From: Candidatus Cryptobacteroides excrementavium
GTDB taxonomy: Bacteria > Bacteroidota > Bacteroidia > Bacteroidales > UBA932
Direction: 5' to 3'
NCBI GenBank assembly: GCA_017695025.1
Contig: JADILX010000068.1
Span: 1 to 40,710, forward strand
DNA: 40,710 nt
Below are positions 8,462 to 16,065 of this stretch, one piece after another (within the stretch, counting starts at the first letter, position 1; each line of letters begins with the position of its first letter). A model generated the notes under the pieces. It was not told the origin of the DNA. It saw only the letters and a program-made list of their open reading frames with translations, and ran no database searches. The position numbers and the translations under genes were made by a program.

Positions 8462-11359
8462 ATGGCCGAAGGCAGCATGATCACAATCAAAGGGGCGAAA
8501 GTCAACAATCTGAAAGACATTTCGGTGGAAATCCCGAGAGGGAAATTTGTGGTCATCACTGGAATATCTGGATCTGGGAAATCATCCCTTGCATTCGACA
8601 CTCTTTTCGCCGAAGGACAGAGACGGTTTGCCGAAAGCCTTTCCTCCTATGCCAGACAGTTCCTCGGCAGGATGGTCAAGCCGGATGTAGAAATCATCGA
8701 AGGCATTCCGCCTGCCATAGCCATAGAGCAGAAAGTCAATACCCGCAACCCAAGGTCCACAGTAGCCACAAGCACTGAAATATTCGACTATCTCAGGATA
8801 ATATTTGCACGCATCGGAAGGACATTTTCTCCTGTCAGCGGACAGGAAGTAAAATGCCATACGGCAAAAGACGTACTCGAATATATCCTTTCAGGAGAAC
8901 CCTCCGACACATATATACTTGCAGACATAGGCTGGAACACAAGAGAAGACAAGGTAGAGACGATGCTCAGCCTGAAAGAAGAGGGATACTCAAGATTTTT
9001 CACTGACCGGCCTGTAAGGATAGAAGATGTAATGAGGCTCTCTGAATCAGGGGAATATCCGACAGAACTGTATCTCCTTGTGGACAGGCTGCGCATACCG
9101 TCAGTAACATGGGCCGCTGAAAACGGTGAGCCAGAGGCATTTACAAGAGACGGGGAGAAACTGTCCCGCATGGAATGGGATGACCTCAACACAAGGCTGT
9201 ACTCATCCATCCAGACTGCTTTCGACAAAGGGGACGGGACAATAATTGTACGGAAAGAGACAGAAGGGCATCAAGGGACAAAGAGATTCGTGAACAGGTT
9301 TGAAGCAGACGGGATGAGATTCCATGAACCTGATGAGTACATGTTCAGTTTCAACAGTCCGCTCGGAGCATGCCCAGCCTGTGGAGGGCTCGGCCAGATA
9401 ATAGGAATAAGCGAAGATCTGGTCATCCCCGACAAGAGCAAGAGTATCTATGACGGGGCCATTGCATGCTGGCGCGGAGAAAAGATGGGATGGTTCAAGG
9501 ATCACCTCATAATGAACGCTTCCAGATACGGCATCCCTGTGTTTGAACCCTACTGCAACCTTACTGAGAAACAGAAGGAAATCATCTGGACCGGGGTCAA
9601 GGCGGACACTGAAGACGATTCCATCATCGGGATCAATGAATTCTTCAGATGGGTCGAGGCCAACAAATACAAGATCCAGTACAAATACATGCTCAGCCGG
9701 TATTCCGGCAAGACTGTCTGCCGGGAATGTGGAGGGAGCAGACTCAGGAAAGATGCATTGTATGTAAAGGTGGGCGGAAAAAATATCCATGAACTGCTTT
9801 GCATGAACGTAGACCAGTTGCTTGACTTTTTCCGTACCCTGGAACTCACAGCGTACGAGCGCAGCATCGTATCAAAGGCTACTGATGAAATCGTCACAAG
9901 GCTCCAGTATATCAAGGATGTCGGGCTGTCATACCTGACACTCAACCGCACCTCCAACACACTCTCCGGAGGAGAAAGCCAGAGAATCAATCTTGTAACA
10001 GCACTCGGGAGTTCCCTCGTCGGCTCCCTGTATATTCTTGACGAGCCAAGCATCGGGCTTCACCCGCGTGATACGGCCAGACTTATCTCAGTTCTGAAAA
10101 GACTCAGGGACATAGGCAACACTGTGGTTGTGGTGGAGCATGACGAAGAGATCATGAGGGCAGCAGACATGCTGATCGATATGGGGCCCTATGCAGGTGT
10201 AAACGGAGGTGAAATAGTATTCCAGGGCAAGATAGACGACCATACCGACGACGAAGTGACAGCCGGCTCTCTCACGCTGCAATATCTTTCCGGAATACGT
10301 AAAAGGTATTGCCGGGAAAAACGGCCATGGACATATTCAGTCACTGTTGAAGGGGCGATGGAGCACAATCTGAAGGATATTGACGTGAAAATCCCGCTCG
10401 GTGTCCTCACTGTGGTCACGGGAGTAAGTGGAAGCGGCAAATCCTCGCTTGTCGGAGACATATTATACCCTGCCCTTTTCAGGCATATCAACCAGACCGG
10501 CCCGGTTCCAGGAACATTCAGAGGTCTTTCCGGAAACATAGACAGGATTGATCAGGTAGAATACGTAGACCAGAACCCAATAGGCAAGAGTTCCAGGTCA
10601 AATGCTGTCACCTATCTGAAAATATATGACGACATCAGGAAACTGCTGTCAGACCAGCCATACGCCAGGCTGAACGGGTATATACCGTCACACTTTTCTT
10701 TCAATATAGACGGAGGACGCTGCCCGGAATGCCAGGGAGAAGGGTTTGTCAGAATCGGCATGCAGTTCATGGCAGATGTAACCATGGTATGTGAAGCATG
10801 CGGAGGCAAACGTTTCAAGCCCGACATACTAGAGGTCAGATACAAAGGGAAAAACATAGACGACATACTGAACATGAGTGTAGACGAAGCGATCAGTTTC
10901 TTCTCATCCCAGAATGACGCCACAGCCAAAAGGATAGCAGAGAGGCTTCAGCCTCTTGTAGATGTGGGGCTTTCATACATAAAACTCGGACAGAGCAGCA
11001 GCACCCTGAGCGGAGGGGAAAGCCAGAGGATAAAACTCGCCTATTTCCTGTCAATGAACAATGACACTGCCTCCAGAGGCAAGGGACACCACATCATGTT
11101 CATATTCGACGAACCGACCACCGGACTTCATTTCTATGATGTGGAAAAACTGCTGAAATCTTTCGATGAACTGCTTGCAAAAGGGCATTCCATAACAGTC
11201 GTCGAGCACAACCCGGATGTAATCCGGGCGGCTGACTGGGTAATCGATCTCGGCCCGGAAGCCGGAGATGAAGGAGGACAGGTGGTATTCGAGGGCACCC
11301 CGGAAGACATGGCCAGAGATTCAGACACTTACACCGCCCGCTATCTCAGGCAGGCCTGA
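8462..11359 (+). CDS. uvrA: Excinuclease ABC subunit A
   Basis: Damage-recognition ATPase of nucleotide excision repair, a DNA-binding dimer in the cytoplasm. From the ATG at 8462 the product is 965 residues, normal for UvrA. First ATPase: Walker [11 protein letters not shown] (from about 34), signature [11 protein letters not shown] and Walker [14 protein letters not shown]. Zinc-type pairs include CPACGG and CRECGG, then CPECQGEGF and CEACGGKRF in the second half. Second ATPase: [20 protein letters not shown] and [10 protein letters not shown]. The frame is open upstream to 8276, but that stretch is nqrF coding plus its terminator, so the long N-terminus is rejected. The segment between the second signature and Walker B holds an insertion ([14 protein letters not shown]). 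The stop is one base from the convergent gene. Confidence 0.95.
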   Translation: MAEGSMITIKGAKVNNLKDISVEIPRGKFVVITGISGSGKSSLAFDTLFAEGQRRFAESLSSYARQFLGRMVKPDVEIIEGIPPAIAIEQKVNTRNPRSTVATSTEIFDYLRIIFARIGRTFSPVSGQEVKCHTAKDVLEYILSGEPSDTYILADIGWNTREDKVETMLSLKEEGYSRFFTDRPVRIEDVMRLSESGEYPTELYLLVDRLRIPSVTWAAENGEPEAFTRDGEKLSRMEWDDLNTRLYSSIQTAFDKGDGTIIVRKETEGHQGTKRFVNRFEADGMRFHEPDEYMFSFNSPLGACPACGGLGQIIGISEDLVIPDKSKSIYDGAIACWRGEKMGWFKDHLIMNASRYGIPVFEPYCNLTEKQKEIIWTGVKADTEDDSIIGINEFFRWVEANKYKIQYKYMLSRYSGKTVCRECGGSRLRKDALYVKVGGKNIHELLCMNVDQLLDFFRTLELTAYERSIVSKATDEIVTRLQYIKDVGLSYLTLNRTSNTLSGGESQRINLVTALGSSLVGSLYILDEPSIGLHPRDTARLISVLKRLRDIGNTVVVVEHDEEIMRAADMLIDMGPYAGVNGGEIVFQGKIDDHTDDEVTAGSLTLQYLSGIRKRYCREKRPWTYSVTVEGAMEHNLKDIDVKIPLGVLTVVTGVSGSGKSSLVGDILYPALFRHINQTGPVPGTFRGLSGNIDRIDQVEYVDQNPIGKSSRSNAVTYLKIYDDIRKLLSDQPYARLNGYIPSHFSFNIDGGRCPECQGEGFVRIGMQFMADVTMVCEACGGKRFKPDILEVRYKGKNIDDILNMSVDEAISFFSSQNDATAKRIAERLQPLVDVGLSYIKLGQSSSTLSGGESQRIKLAYFLSMNNDTASRGKGHHIMFIFDEPTTGLHFYDVEKLLKSFDELLAKGHSITVVEHNPDVIRAADWVIDLGPEAGDEGGQVVFEGTPEDMARDSDTYTARYLRQA

Positions 11360-11360
11360 A

Positions 11361-12908
11361 TCAGTCGACAGCAATCACTATGAGTTCACTCTGGCTGACA
11401 GGATAGCCTGTTTCCATATATATCATGCCGCTGCCCCTGCCTTTCAGAGAAAGACGTACGCCAAGACCGTCTTCATCCATCAGATAGTCATAAATCCCCC
11501 TTTCCCTGTCATATTCAAGATAGTCGGCACCGATGTCAAATGTAGCGGAAGGCGGGAAATATTCACATGTAAGATGTATCTCGTCCCCTACTTTCCCCCG
11601 GATAAAATTGCCGGGATAGATCCTCATATAATATGGGGCGGAACTGACTGTCACCTTGCACTCGGCATATGTGCCGCTGCCGTCCGCCGCCTCACAGCGG
11701 ATGCTGCACATCCCGTCCCTGCGGGCAGTCACGGCCCCGGACGGAGAGACCTCTGCCACAGAACTGTCATCAGATGTCCACACCAGTTGACTGTCAGAGG
11801 CATCTTCAGGCAATACATAAGGATGTATCACGACAGTCTCCCCGAAATACGTCATCTCAAGTGTACTATAGGACAGCCTTATCTCTGTCACATATTTCCC
11901 GAGTCCGCTCCTGTCTACACGCCAGCTATCCTCTGATATCCCGTCATTTTCCGGCCTGACACATATGTCATAATGCCTGTTGCGTCGGACATCAAAATTA
12001 CCGTTGTCCTCCCCTAAATAGAAGCGGTATCTGAGGCTCTCGCCGGGCTCTGTATAATGGCTGTCAGATATATAGTCAGCCTCTATTTCGATGTAGGAGC
12101 ACAACCCGGCCAGAGGATTGCCCTCGTCAAACACCTTGTCCTGATCAGAGATTGACGCATCGAGCAGATCACCATGCATGTTCTCAAGGATATAGACATC
12201 AGTACTGCCGCTCTTCCCATAGCCTGTGTCGACATTCAGCAGGGCCACGTCATCATAATCCTTGCTGAAGCCTATGTTGAAAATGTCGTCCACTGTCGCT
12301 GCCATGCTGTCCTTGAAAAGGGCTGCAGACCTGGGACATGCCCCTACAAGCACCCTGCGGACGTGGAACTCCACATCTTCCGAAAGGGCACTCCGGTCAA
12401 TGCTCAATGAGACTTTCGCCATGAGCCTTTCCAGCGGGACTGACACCTTGCCGTCGTAAGGGACGGTAATGTCTTCAGCCTTTCCGCACATAGGCATGCC
12501 CATGCGATAGTCGTCAGGATATACCAGATAATACCTGTATCCTTCAAGTTCCTCTATGGTACTGAGGTCAAGGCTGTAGCCCATGTTTGCACACGCATAT
12601 ACCGAATACCTGCATCCGCGCAGAAGAGTGGTACGGTACACATATCCCGCTTCGCTCTTTTCCATCTGCGATGTCTTCAGATATACTTTCTCCTCCAGCA
12701 TCCCGTTACTGTCGAAGACCAGGATATTCATGTCCGAGACAAGATTTTCATCCGGGTCTTCCGACCTTGTCCCTGGAGGAGAGCCTGCCACATTCATGAC
12801 AATATGCACATCTCCTGCAGACATGGGCTCATCAGTCCCCATGTCCTCACACCCCGCAGACAGTGCGGCTATGGCCAGCATGCCCAATCCCCAACAAGTC
12901 TTTCCCAT
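11361..12908 (-). CDS. Fimbrillin-like lipoprotein with C-terminal BIG2 Ig-like domain
   Basis: Predicted surface lipoprotein of 515 residues. A hydrophobic signal ends in lipobox LSAGC (Cys20). The N-terminal part (NILVFDSNG, cell-surface beta-sandwich style) resembles Bacteroidales fimbrillin or DUF4906-type proteins. About residues 345-425 form a bacterial Ig-like BIG2 domain with the pattern LVWTSDDSSVAEVSPSGAVT. The ATG at 12908 is one base after the upstream stop; in-frame ATGs at 12929 and 12941 would overlap that gene and lengthen the signal. It is translated with the preceding lipoprotein gene. A role as an accessory or tip pilus component, or as a carbohydrate-binding surface protein, is inference. 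The stop is one base from that of uvrA. Confidence 0.72.
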   Translation of the reverse strand: MGKTCWGLGMLAIAALSAGCEDMGTDEPMSAGDVHIVMNVAGSPPGTRSEDPDENLVSDMNILVFDSNGMLEEKVYLKTSQMEKSEAGYVYRTTLLRGCRYSVYACANMGYSLDLSTIEELEGYRYYLVYPDDYRMGMPMCGKAEDITVPYDGKVSVPLERLMAKVSLSIDRSALSEDVEFHVRRVLVGACPRSAALFKDSMAATVDDIFNIGFSKDYDDVALLNVDTGYGKSGSTDVYILENMHGDLLDASISDQDKVFDEGNPLAGLCSYIEIEADYISDSHYTEPGESLRYRFYLGEDNGNFDVRRNRHYDICVRPENDGISEDSWRVDRSGLGKYVTEIRLSYSTLEMTYFGETVVIHPYVLPEDASDSQLVWTSDDSSVAEVSPSGAVTARRDGMCSIRCEAADGSGTYAECKVTVSSAPYYMRIYPGNFIRGKVGDEIHLTCEYFPPSATFDIGADYLEYDRERGIYDYLMDEDGLGVRLSLKGRGSGMIYMETGYPVSQSELIVIAVD

Positions 12909-12909
12909 T

Positions 12910-13992
12910 TCAGAAACTGATTTGATCATCCTCCACTTCATACCATGGCATCAGTCCGCAAGTGATTTCCGCCATTGACGGGTCTGCGACAATGTCCGGG
13001 TCGTCTGTACCATGCCTGGTAAGGACGATGTCATACTGATACCGGCAATGTCTGCCCACTCCGCTCCCGATGTCCGGCCCGGATCCTGACGGACGGTTGA
13101 TATTTATAGGATAGTAGTATGTATGTCCTCCTGCACGGCCCTCTATCACGAGCCTTGTGAAAGGAGAGCCCGGACTTTCTTCATCGCAGTCATTCGGATA
13201 GCAATACAGTCTGACATCCACTTCCTCAGGGCTGCTTCCGATCCCGGTGTCCAGGGCGCGGAACAGCATTTCAGGGCATCGCATGGATTTCATGTCTGTA
13301 TCGGAAAGACGGCCCTGGTTGACAATATCCTCCGGTTTGAATCCTGACGAGGCAAACAGGCAGGCCCTGGCATTGACATTTGTCAGATAGACCTTCACAT
13401 CCTCCAGGCGCTCACCTTTGTACGGCCGGTCCGAAAAATCACATCTGATAGAGCGTATGTGTATCTCCGACAGCAACGGCATGAGTTCCATGCGGCATTC
13501 GGAATCTTCCCCCATATCCGCATATGCGATACCGCCCATGGACGGACAGGATGGATCCTCGAGTCTGATGTCGGCCTCTGTCATGAGTATGGCATCGAAA
13601 GAATTGATGAAAGCCCAGTCTTCCTTTGCCCTGCCTGTATTGGCTACGGCCACCAGTATCTTACTGCCGCGCCGTGACGCAGCAGAGACGGCATCCGCTG
13701 ATACCCCGGAGAATCTCTGGTAGGAATCAAGCCTTTTAAGGCCATCGTCATTGAAAGCAAATATATCGAGTTCACCGGATATATCCGTATTGCCTTTAGT
13801 ATCCGTCAGCACTATGTCTATTGCATGCATGCCGTATTCCCCGGTGGCTGACGGGCGGGCACATGAAAAAAAGACCGGAAGGAAAATAAGCAAGGCGTTT
13901 GCAGAGAGAATCCTGCGACAGATCAGAAATTGAAAAGAAGTCTTCCGGTCTTTTTCCTGTATGTATGCGCGATTTTTCATTTTATGGTTCAA
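12910..13992 (-). CDS. Fimbrillin-like lipoprotein
   Basis: Predicted lipoprotein of 360 residues with a long basic N-region, a hydrophobic core and lipobox-like FFSC (Cys44). The body has features common in Bacteroidales fimbrillin and Mfa-type proteins: ISGELDIFAFNDDGLKRLD near the start, SKILVAVANTG, and a late strand-rich region with YYYPININRP. The exact Pfam family cannot be fixed by eye. It is first in a two-gene minus-strand unit and runs into the BIG2-domain gene almost without a gap, so the two are probably co-made surface or pilus components. An alternative start is Met5 at 13980. No fimbrial major subunit or Mfa-like cluster is adjacent. Confidence 0.62.
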   Translation of the reverse strand: MNHKMKNRAYIQEKDRKTSFQFLICRRILSANALLIFLPVFFSCARPSATGEYGMHAIDIVLTDTKGNTDISGELDIFAFNDDGLKRLDSYQRFSGVSADAVSAASRRGSKILVAVANTGRAKEDWAFINSFDAILMTEADIRLEDPSCPSMGGIAYADMGEDSECRMELMPLLSEIHIRSIRCDFSDRPYKGERLEDVKVYLTNVNARACLFASSGFKPEDIVNQGRLSDTDMKSMRCPEMLFRALDTGIGSSPEEVDVRLYCYPNDCDEESPGSPFTRLVIEGRAGGHTYYYPININRPSGSGPDIGSGVGRHCRYQYDIVLTRHGTDDPDIVADPSMAEITCGLMPWYEVEDDQISF

Positions 13993-14006
13993 TTATTTGT
14001 CGGGGG

Positions 14007-14014
14007 CAAATCTA
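14007..14014 (-). promoter_or_regulatory. possible -7 element of the fimbrillin-like pair
   Basis: On the minus strand this reads TAGATTTG, a match to TAnnTTTG. It is only 14 bases from the ATG at 13992, leaving a very short leader, and no -33 element is evident, so it may be chance. Confidence 0.25.
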
Positions 14015-14064
14015 TGGAGGATTATCCGATATTTCCGCCGATTTAAAAATAAAAAACCGATGTT

Positions 14065-14114
14065 TTTCTCTTTTCATAAACTGATTTCTCTTTTTTGCGA
14101 TGGATTTCTCTTTT
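14065..14114 (+). repeat. Three direct repeats TTTCTCTTTT with 20-bp period
   Basis: TTTCTCTTTT begins at 14065, 14085 and 14105, exactly 20 bases apart; the last two copies extend to a shared GATTTCTCTTTTTTG. The array ends 17 bases before the -7 box of the DUF47 gene, so it occupies the usual -33 and activator region. Same-face spacing suggests a direct-repeat operator, but the low-complexity composition means chance cannot be excluded. Confidence 0.5.
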
Positions 14115-14131
14115 TTGAAGAAAAATTGTCT

Positions 14132-14139
14132 TAAATTTG
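14132..14139 (+). promoter_or_regulatory. -7 promoter element of the DUF47 gene
   Basis: TAAATTTG matches TAnnTTTG. The predicted start of transcription leaves a leader of about 25-30 bases before the ATG at 14173. The nearest TTTG upstream (14114-14117) is spaced 14 bases, too close for the usual 19-20, so activation through the repeats just upstream is plausible. Confidence 0.5.
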
Positions 14140-14172
14140 AAATGCCATCTCTATAAATACACGGACATACTC

Positions 14173-14829
14173 ATGAAAATTTTAGGATTCTTAAGAAAAA
14201 GGCTTTTCGCGTCAAAGACACATTTTTCACCGGTATTTTCACATCAGGCAGCCTATATCAGACAGGCATCTGCGGCATTGACCGAAATGATGAAGACGAC
14301 TGACCAGACCGAATGGAAAAGACTCGAAAAAGAGGTAAAGATGTGCGAAGTCCAGGGTGACGCCATGCTCACGGAATTCTACAGCGAACTTTACGAAAGT
14401 CTCGGCTCTTTCGCAGACAGAGACAATCTGCAGACAATAGCGATGTATATAGATGAATTTCTCGACAACATCAACGGATCGGCCAAATCAGTACTGCTCT
14501 ATCTGCCAGGAAAGATTGCGCCCCAGTTGCTTGAACTCGCCCAATATATCCAGGCAGAAGCAGACGCACTCAAGGAAGTTGTCGCGATGCTGGCCAATAT
14601 CAAGGCCAATTTCTCTGCGCTCACCTTGCAATGCGACAGGATATCCGAACTTGAGCACGCTGCCGATGACTCCTATGAAGAATATATAGGATACATATTC
14701 CAGAACGAAAAGAATCCGATCGAACTGATGAAATACAAGAACATTGCAGAAACTCTGGAGACGACATCGGATTCAGCCAAAAAGGTATCTGACCATGTAA
14801 GGAAGATACTGCTTGGCTGCACGGAATAG
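14173..14829 (+). CDS. DUF47 family PhoU-like protein
   Basis: Predicted 218-residue all-helical cytoplasmic protein of the DUF47/TIGR00153 family, distantly related to PhoU and normally linked to PiT-type phosphate transporters as a regulatory partner. Family features are the helical repeat with EKEVKMCEVQGDAMLTEFY, the IDEFLDNINGSAK segment and the closing ETTSDSAKKVSDHVRKI. The ATG at 14173 is chosen over an upstream TTG at 14137 because the TTG falls at the promoter. No phosphate transporter gene is adjacent: the next gene is hsp20 after about 250 bases. The gene is flanked on both sides by periodic direct-repeat arrays. Confidence 0.82.
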   Translation: MKILGFLRKRLFASKTHFSPVFSHQAAYIRQASAALTEMMKTTDQTEWKRLEKEVKMCEVQGDAMLTEFYSELYESLGSFADRDNLQTIAMYIDEFLDNINGSAKSVLLYLPGKIAPQLLELAQYIQAEADALKEVVAMLANIKANFSALTLQCDRISELEHAADDSYEEYIGYIFQNEKNPIELMKYKNIAETLETTSDSAKKVSDHVRKILLGCTE

Positions 14830-14831
14830 GA

Positions 14832-14901
14832 GACATTTTGACACTATTGAAGGACATTATGGCATCATAATCTGACATTTTTTCCTCTTTCCGGACATTT
14901 T
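14832..14901 (+). repeat. Four direct repeats GACATTTT at 21/21/20-bp spacing
   Basis: GACATTTT begins at 14832, 14874 and 14894, with GACATTAT at 14853, giving steps of 21, 21 and 20 bases, about two helical turns. The array lies wholly in the gap between DUF47 and hsp20, just upstream of a sigma54-like site. This looks like a set of binding sites on one face of the DNA for an activator of hsp20, or a control site downstream of DUF47. Confidence 0.6.
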
Positions 14902-14917
14902 ACCCTGTTCTGGCCGT

Positions 14918-14932
14918 TGGCACACCGATTGA
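14918..14932 (+). promoter_or_regulatory. sigma54-like -24/-12 promoter ahead of hsp20
   Basis: TGGCAC, five bases (ACCGA), then TTGA reproduces the sigma54 layout TGGCAC-N5-TTGC with the -24 GG intact and one mismatch in the -12 GC. It lies 17 bases after the GACATTTT array, which could serve as upstream activator sites, although they are closer than usual. The predicted leader to the hsp20 ATG is about 140 bases. No TAnnTTTG box was seen in this gap. Confidence 0.4.
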
Positions 14933-14980
14933 TATTATCTATGGCGTCTGACGGATGAGTCAGAAGGGATTCCCAAGACG

Positions 14981-15008
14981 GCCGGAGGTTCCGCAAGGGG
15001 CCTGAGGC
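14981..15008 (+). other. Hairpin with GCAA tetraloop in the hsp20 leader
   Basis: AGGTTCC/GGGGCCT (14986-14992 with 14997-15003) pairs over 7 bp with two G-U wobbles around a GCAA tetraloop. GCC/GGC (14981-14983 with 15006-15008) extends it beyond a two-base internal loop. It has no T-tract, so it is not a terminator. It may be a stability or regulatory element of the leader mRNA. It does not cover the ribosome-binding site. Confidence 0.4.
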
Positions 15009-15082
15009 ATAAAGGGAAACCGGAGACGCAGAAGAAAGACAGGGAAAAGAAAAATAACAGATAAAAATAGGAGATTAAGATT

Positions 15083-15514
15083 ATGGTACCTTCAAGAAGA
15101 AACAACCAGACTTGGTTACCGGACATTTTCAATGACTTTTTTGATACTGACTGGATGGGTCGTATGAATGCAACAGCCCCTGCCATCAACGTATTAGAAG
15201 ACGAAAACAATTATGACCTCGAACTTGCTGCTCCTGGCATGACGAAAGAGGACTTCAAGGTTCACATCAACGAAGAGGGCAACCTCGTGATAGAGATGGA
15301 AAAGAAGACCGATGAAAAGCAGGAGAAAAAGCACGGGCACTATCTTCGCCGCGAGTTCTCATACTCAAAATTCCAGCAGACAATGGTTCTGCCGGAAGAT
15401 GCAGACAAAGAGAAAATCAGCGCCCATGTCGAGCACGGTGTCCTGAATGTCAACATTCCGAAATTCCAGAAACCGGCTGTTGACGAAAGCAAGAAAGTCA
15501 TAGAAGTCAAATAA
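15083..15514 (+). CDS. Small heat shock protein, Hsp20/alpha-crystallin family
   Basis: Cytoplasmic ATP-independent holdase chaperone that keeps unfolding proteins soluble. The 143-residue product has the alpha-crystallin domain from about 33 to 130: YDLELAAPGMTKEDFKVHI, then ISAHVEHGVLNVNIPK, which carries the GVL signature. The C-terminal tail is basic but lacks a clear IXI motif. AGGAG nine bases before the ATG is a strong ribosome-binding site, unusual among its neighbours. The 250-base gap upstream carries direct repeats, a sigma54-like site and a leader hairpin. It is single-gene and followed by a terminator. Confidence 0.93.
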   Translation: MVPSRRNNQTWLPDIFNDFFDTDWMGRMNATAPAINVLEDENNYDLELAAPGMTKEDFKVHINEEGNLVIEMEKKTDEKQEKKHGHYLRREFSYSKFQQTMVLPEDADKEKISAHVEHGVLNVNIPKFQKPAVDESKKVIEVK

Positions 15515-15547
15515 CAGCGGAAACGCTCTTGTCTGATTTACTTTATT

Positions 15548-15581
15548 AAGGGTCGCGTCCTGCAAGGCGCGGCCCTTTTTT
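15548..15581 (+). terminator. rho-independent terminator of hsp20
   Basis: Ten-bp stem AAGGGTCGCG/CGCGGCCCTT (15548-15557 with 15568-15577, one G-U pair) followed by a run of T to 15581. It lies 33 bases after the hsp20 stop and just before the convergent end of guaD, for which the same stem may also serve. Confidence 0.9.
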
Positions 15582-15595
15582 GGTGTATTGTCTTT

Positions 15596-16063
15596 TCAGT
15601 ACCCTGTCTTGTCCGGCTTCTCTGCCCAGGCCCGGAAAGCCTTCAGCGCATCTTCATGCATCATCTGTTCAGAACAGAGACTGCGTGAAGCAGGGTCAAG
15701 AGACAGTTCACTGTAGATAAAAGCATCATCAAAGCCTATTGCCGCCGCATCCGTCTTGGTATTGCCATAGAACATACGGTCAAGACGGGCCCAGTAGATG
15801 GCGCCAAGACACATGGGACATGGCTCACATGATGTATATATCTCGCATCCTGAAAGATCAAATGTCCCGAGACGTCTGGCGGCCTCCCTTATCGCACTTA
15901 CTTCCGCATGGGCCGTAGGGTCATGCTCGGCAGTAACACGGTTGACGCCTGTAGCGACAATTTCCCCGTCTCTGGCAATGACGGCCCCGAAAGGGCCGCC
16001 ACCTTCATTGACATTGCGTTCTGAAAGCGCTATGGCTTTCCGCATCAGTTCCTCTCTCGTCAT
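15596..16063 (-). CDS. guaD: Guanine deaminase (CDA-fold)
   Basis: Zinc hydrolase converting guanine to xanthine and ammonia in purine salvage. The 155-residue product has the cytidine-deaminase-fold zinc motifs HAEVSAI and CEPCPMC with the catalytic Glu in HAE, plus GGPFGAVI at the N-terminus. GFDDAFIY and the C-terminal AWAEKPDKTGY match the short guanine deaminase type (as in Bacillus GuaD) better than TadA, which has a different C-terminus. It begins two bases after the pepD stop, so the two are co-transcribed. Other nucleoside or tRNA deaminase activity is the main alternative. Confidence 0.82.
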   Translation of the reverse strand: MTREELMRKAIALSERNVNEGGGPFGAVIARDGEIVATGVNRVTAEHDPTAHAEVSAIREAARRLGTFDLSGCEIYTSCEPCPMCLGAIYWARLDRMFYGNTKTDAAAIGFDDAFIYSELSLDPASRSLCSEQMMHEDALKAFRAWAEKPDKTGY

Positions 16064-16065
16064 AT

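Noticed and set aside
9203..9790. Antisense open frame of 195 codons in uvrA
   Set aside because: It is a shadow of a conserved UvrA region, with no motifs or start signals of its own.
14943..15082. RNA thermometer controlling hsp20
   Set aside because: No segment complementary to the AGGAG ribosome-binding site was found in the leader, so a ROSE- or fourU-type element is not supported.
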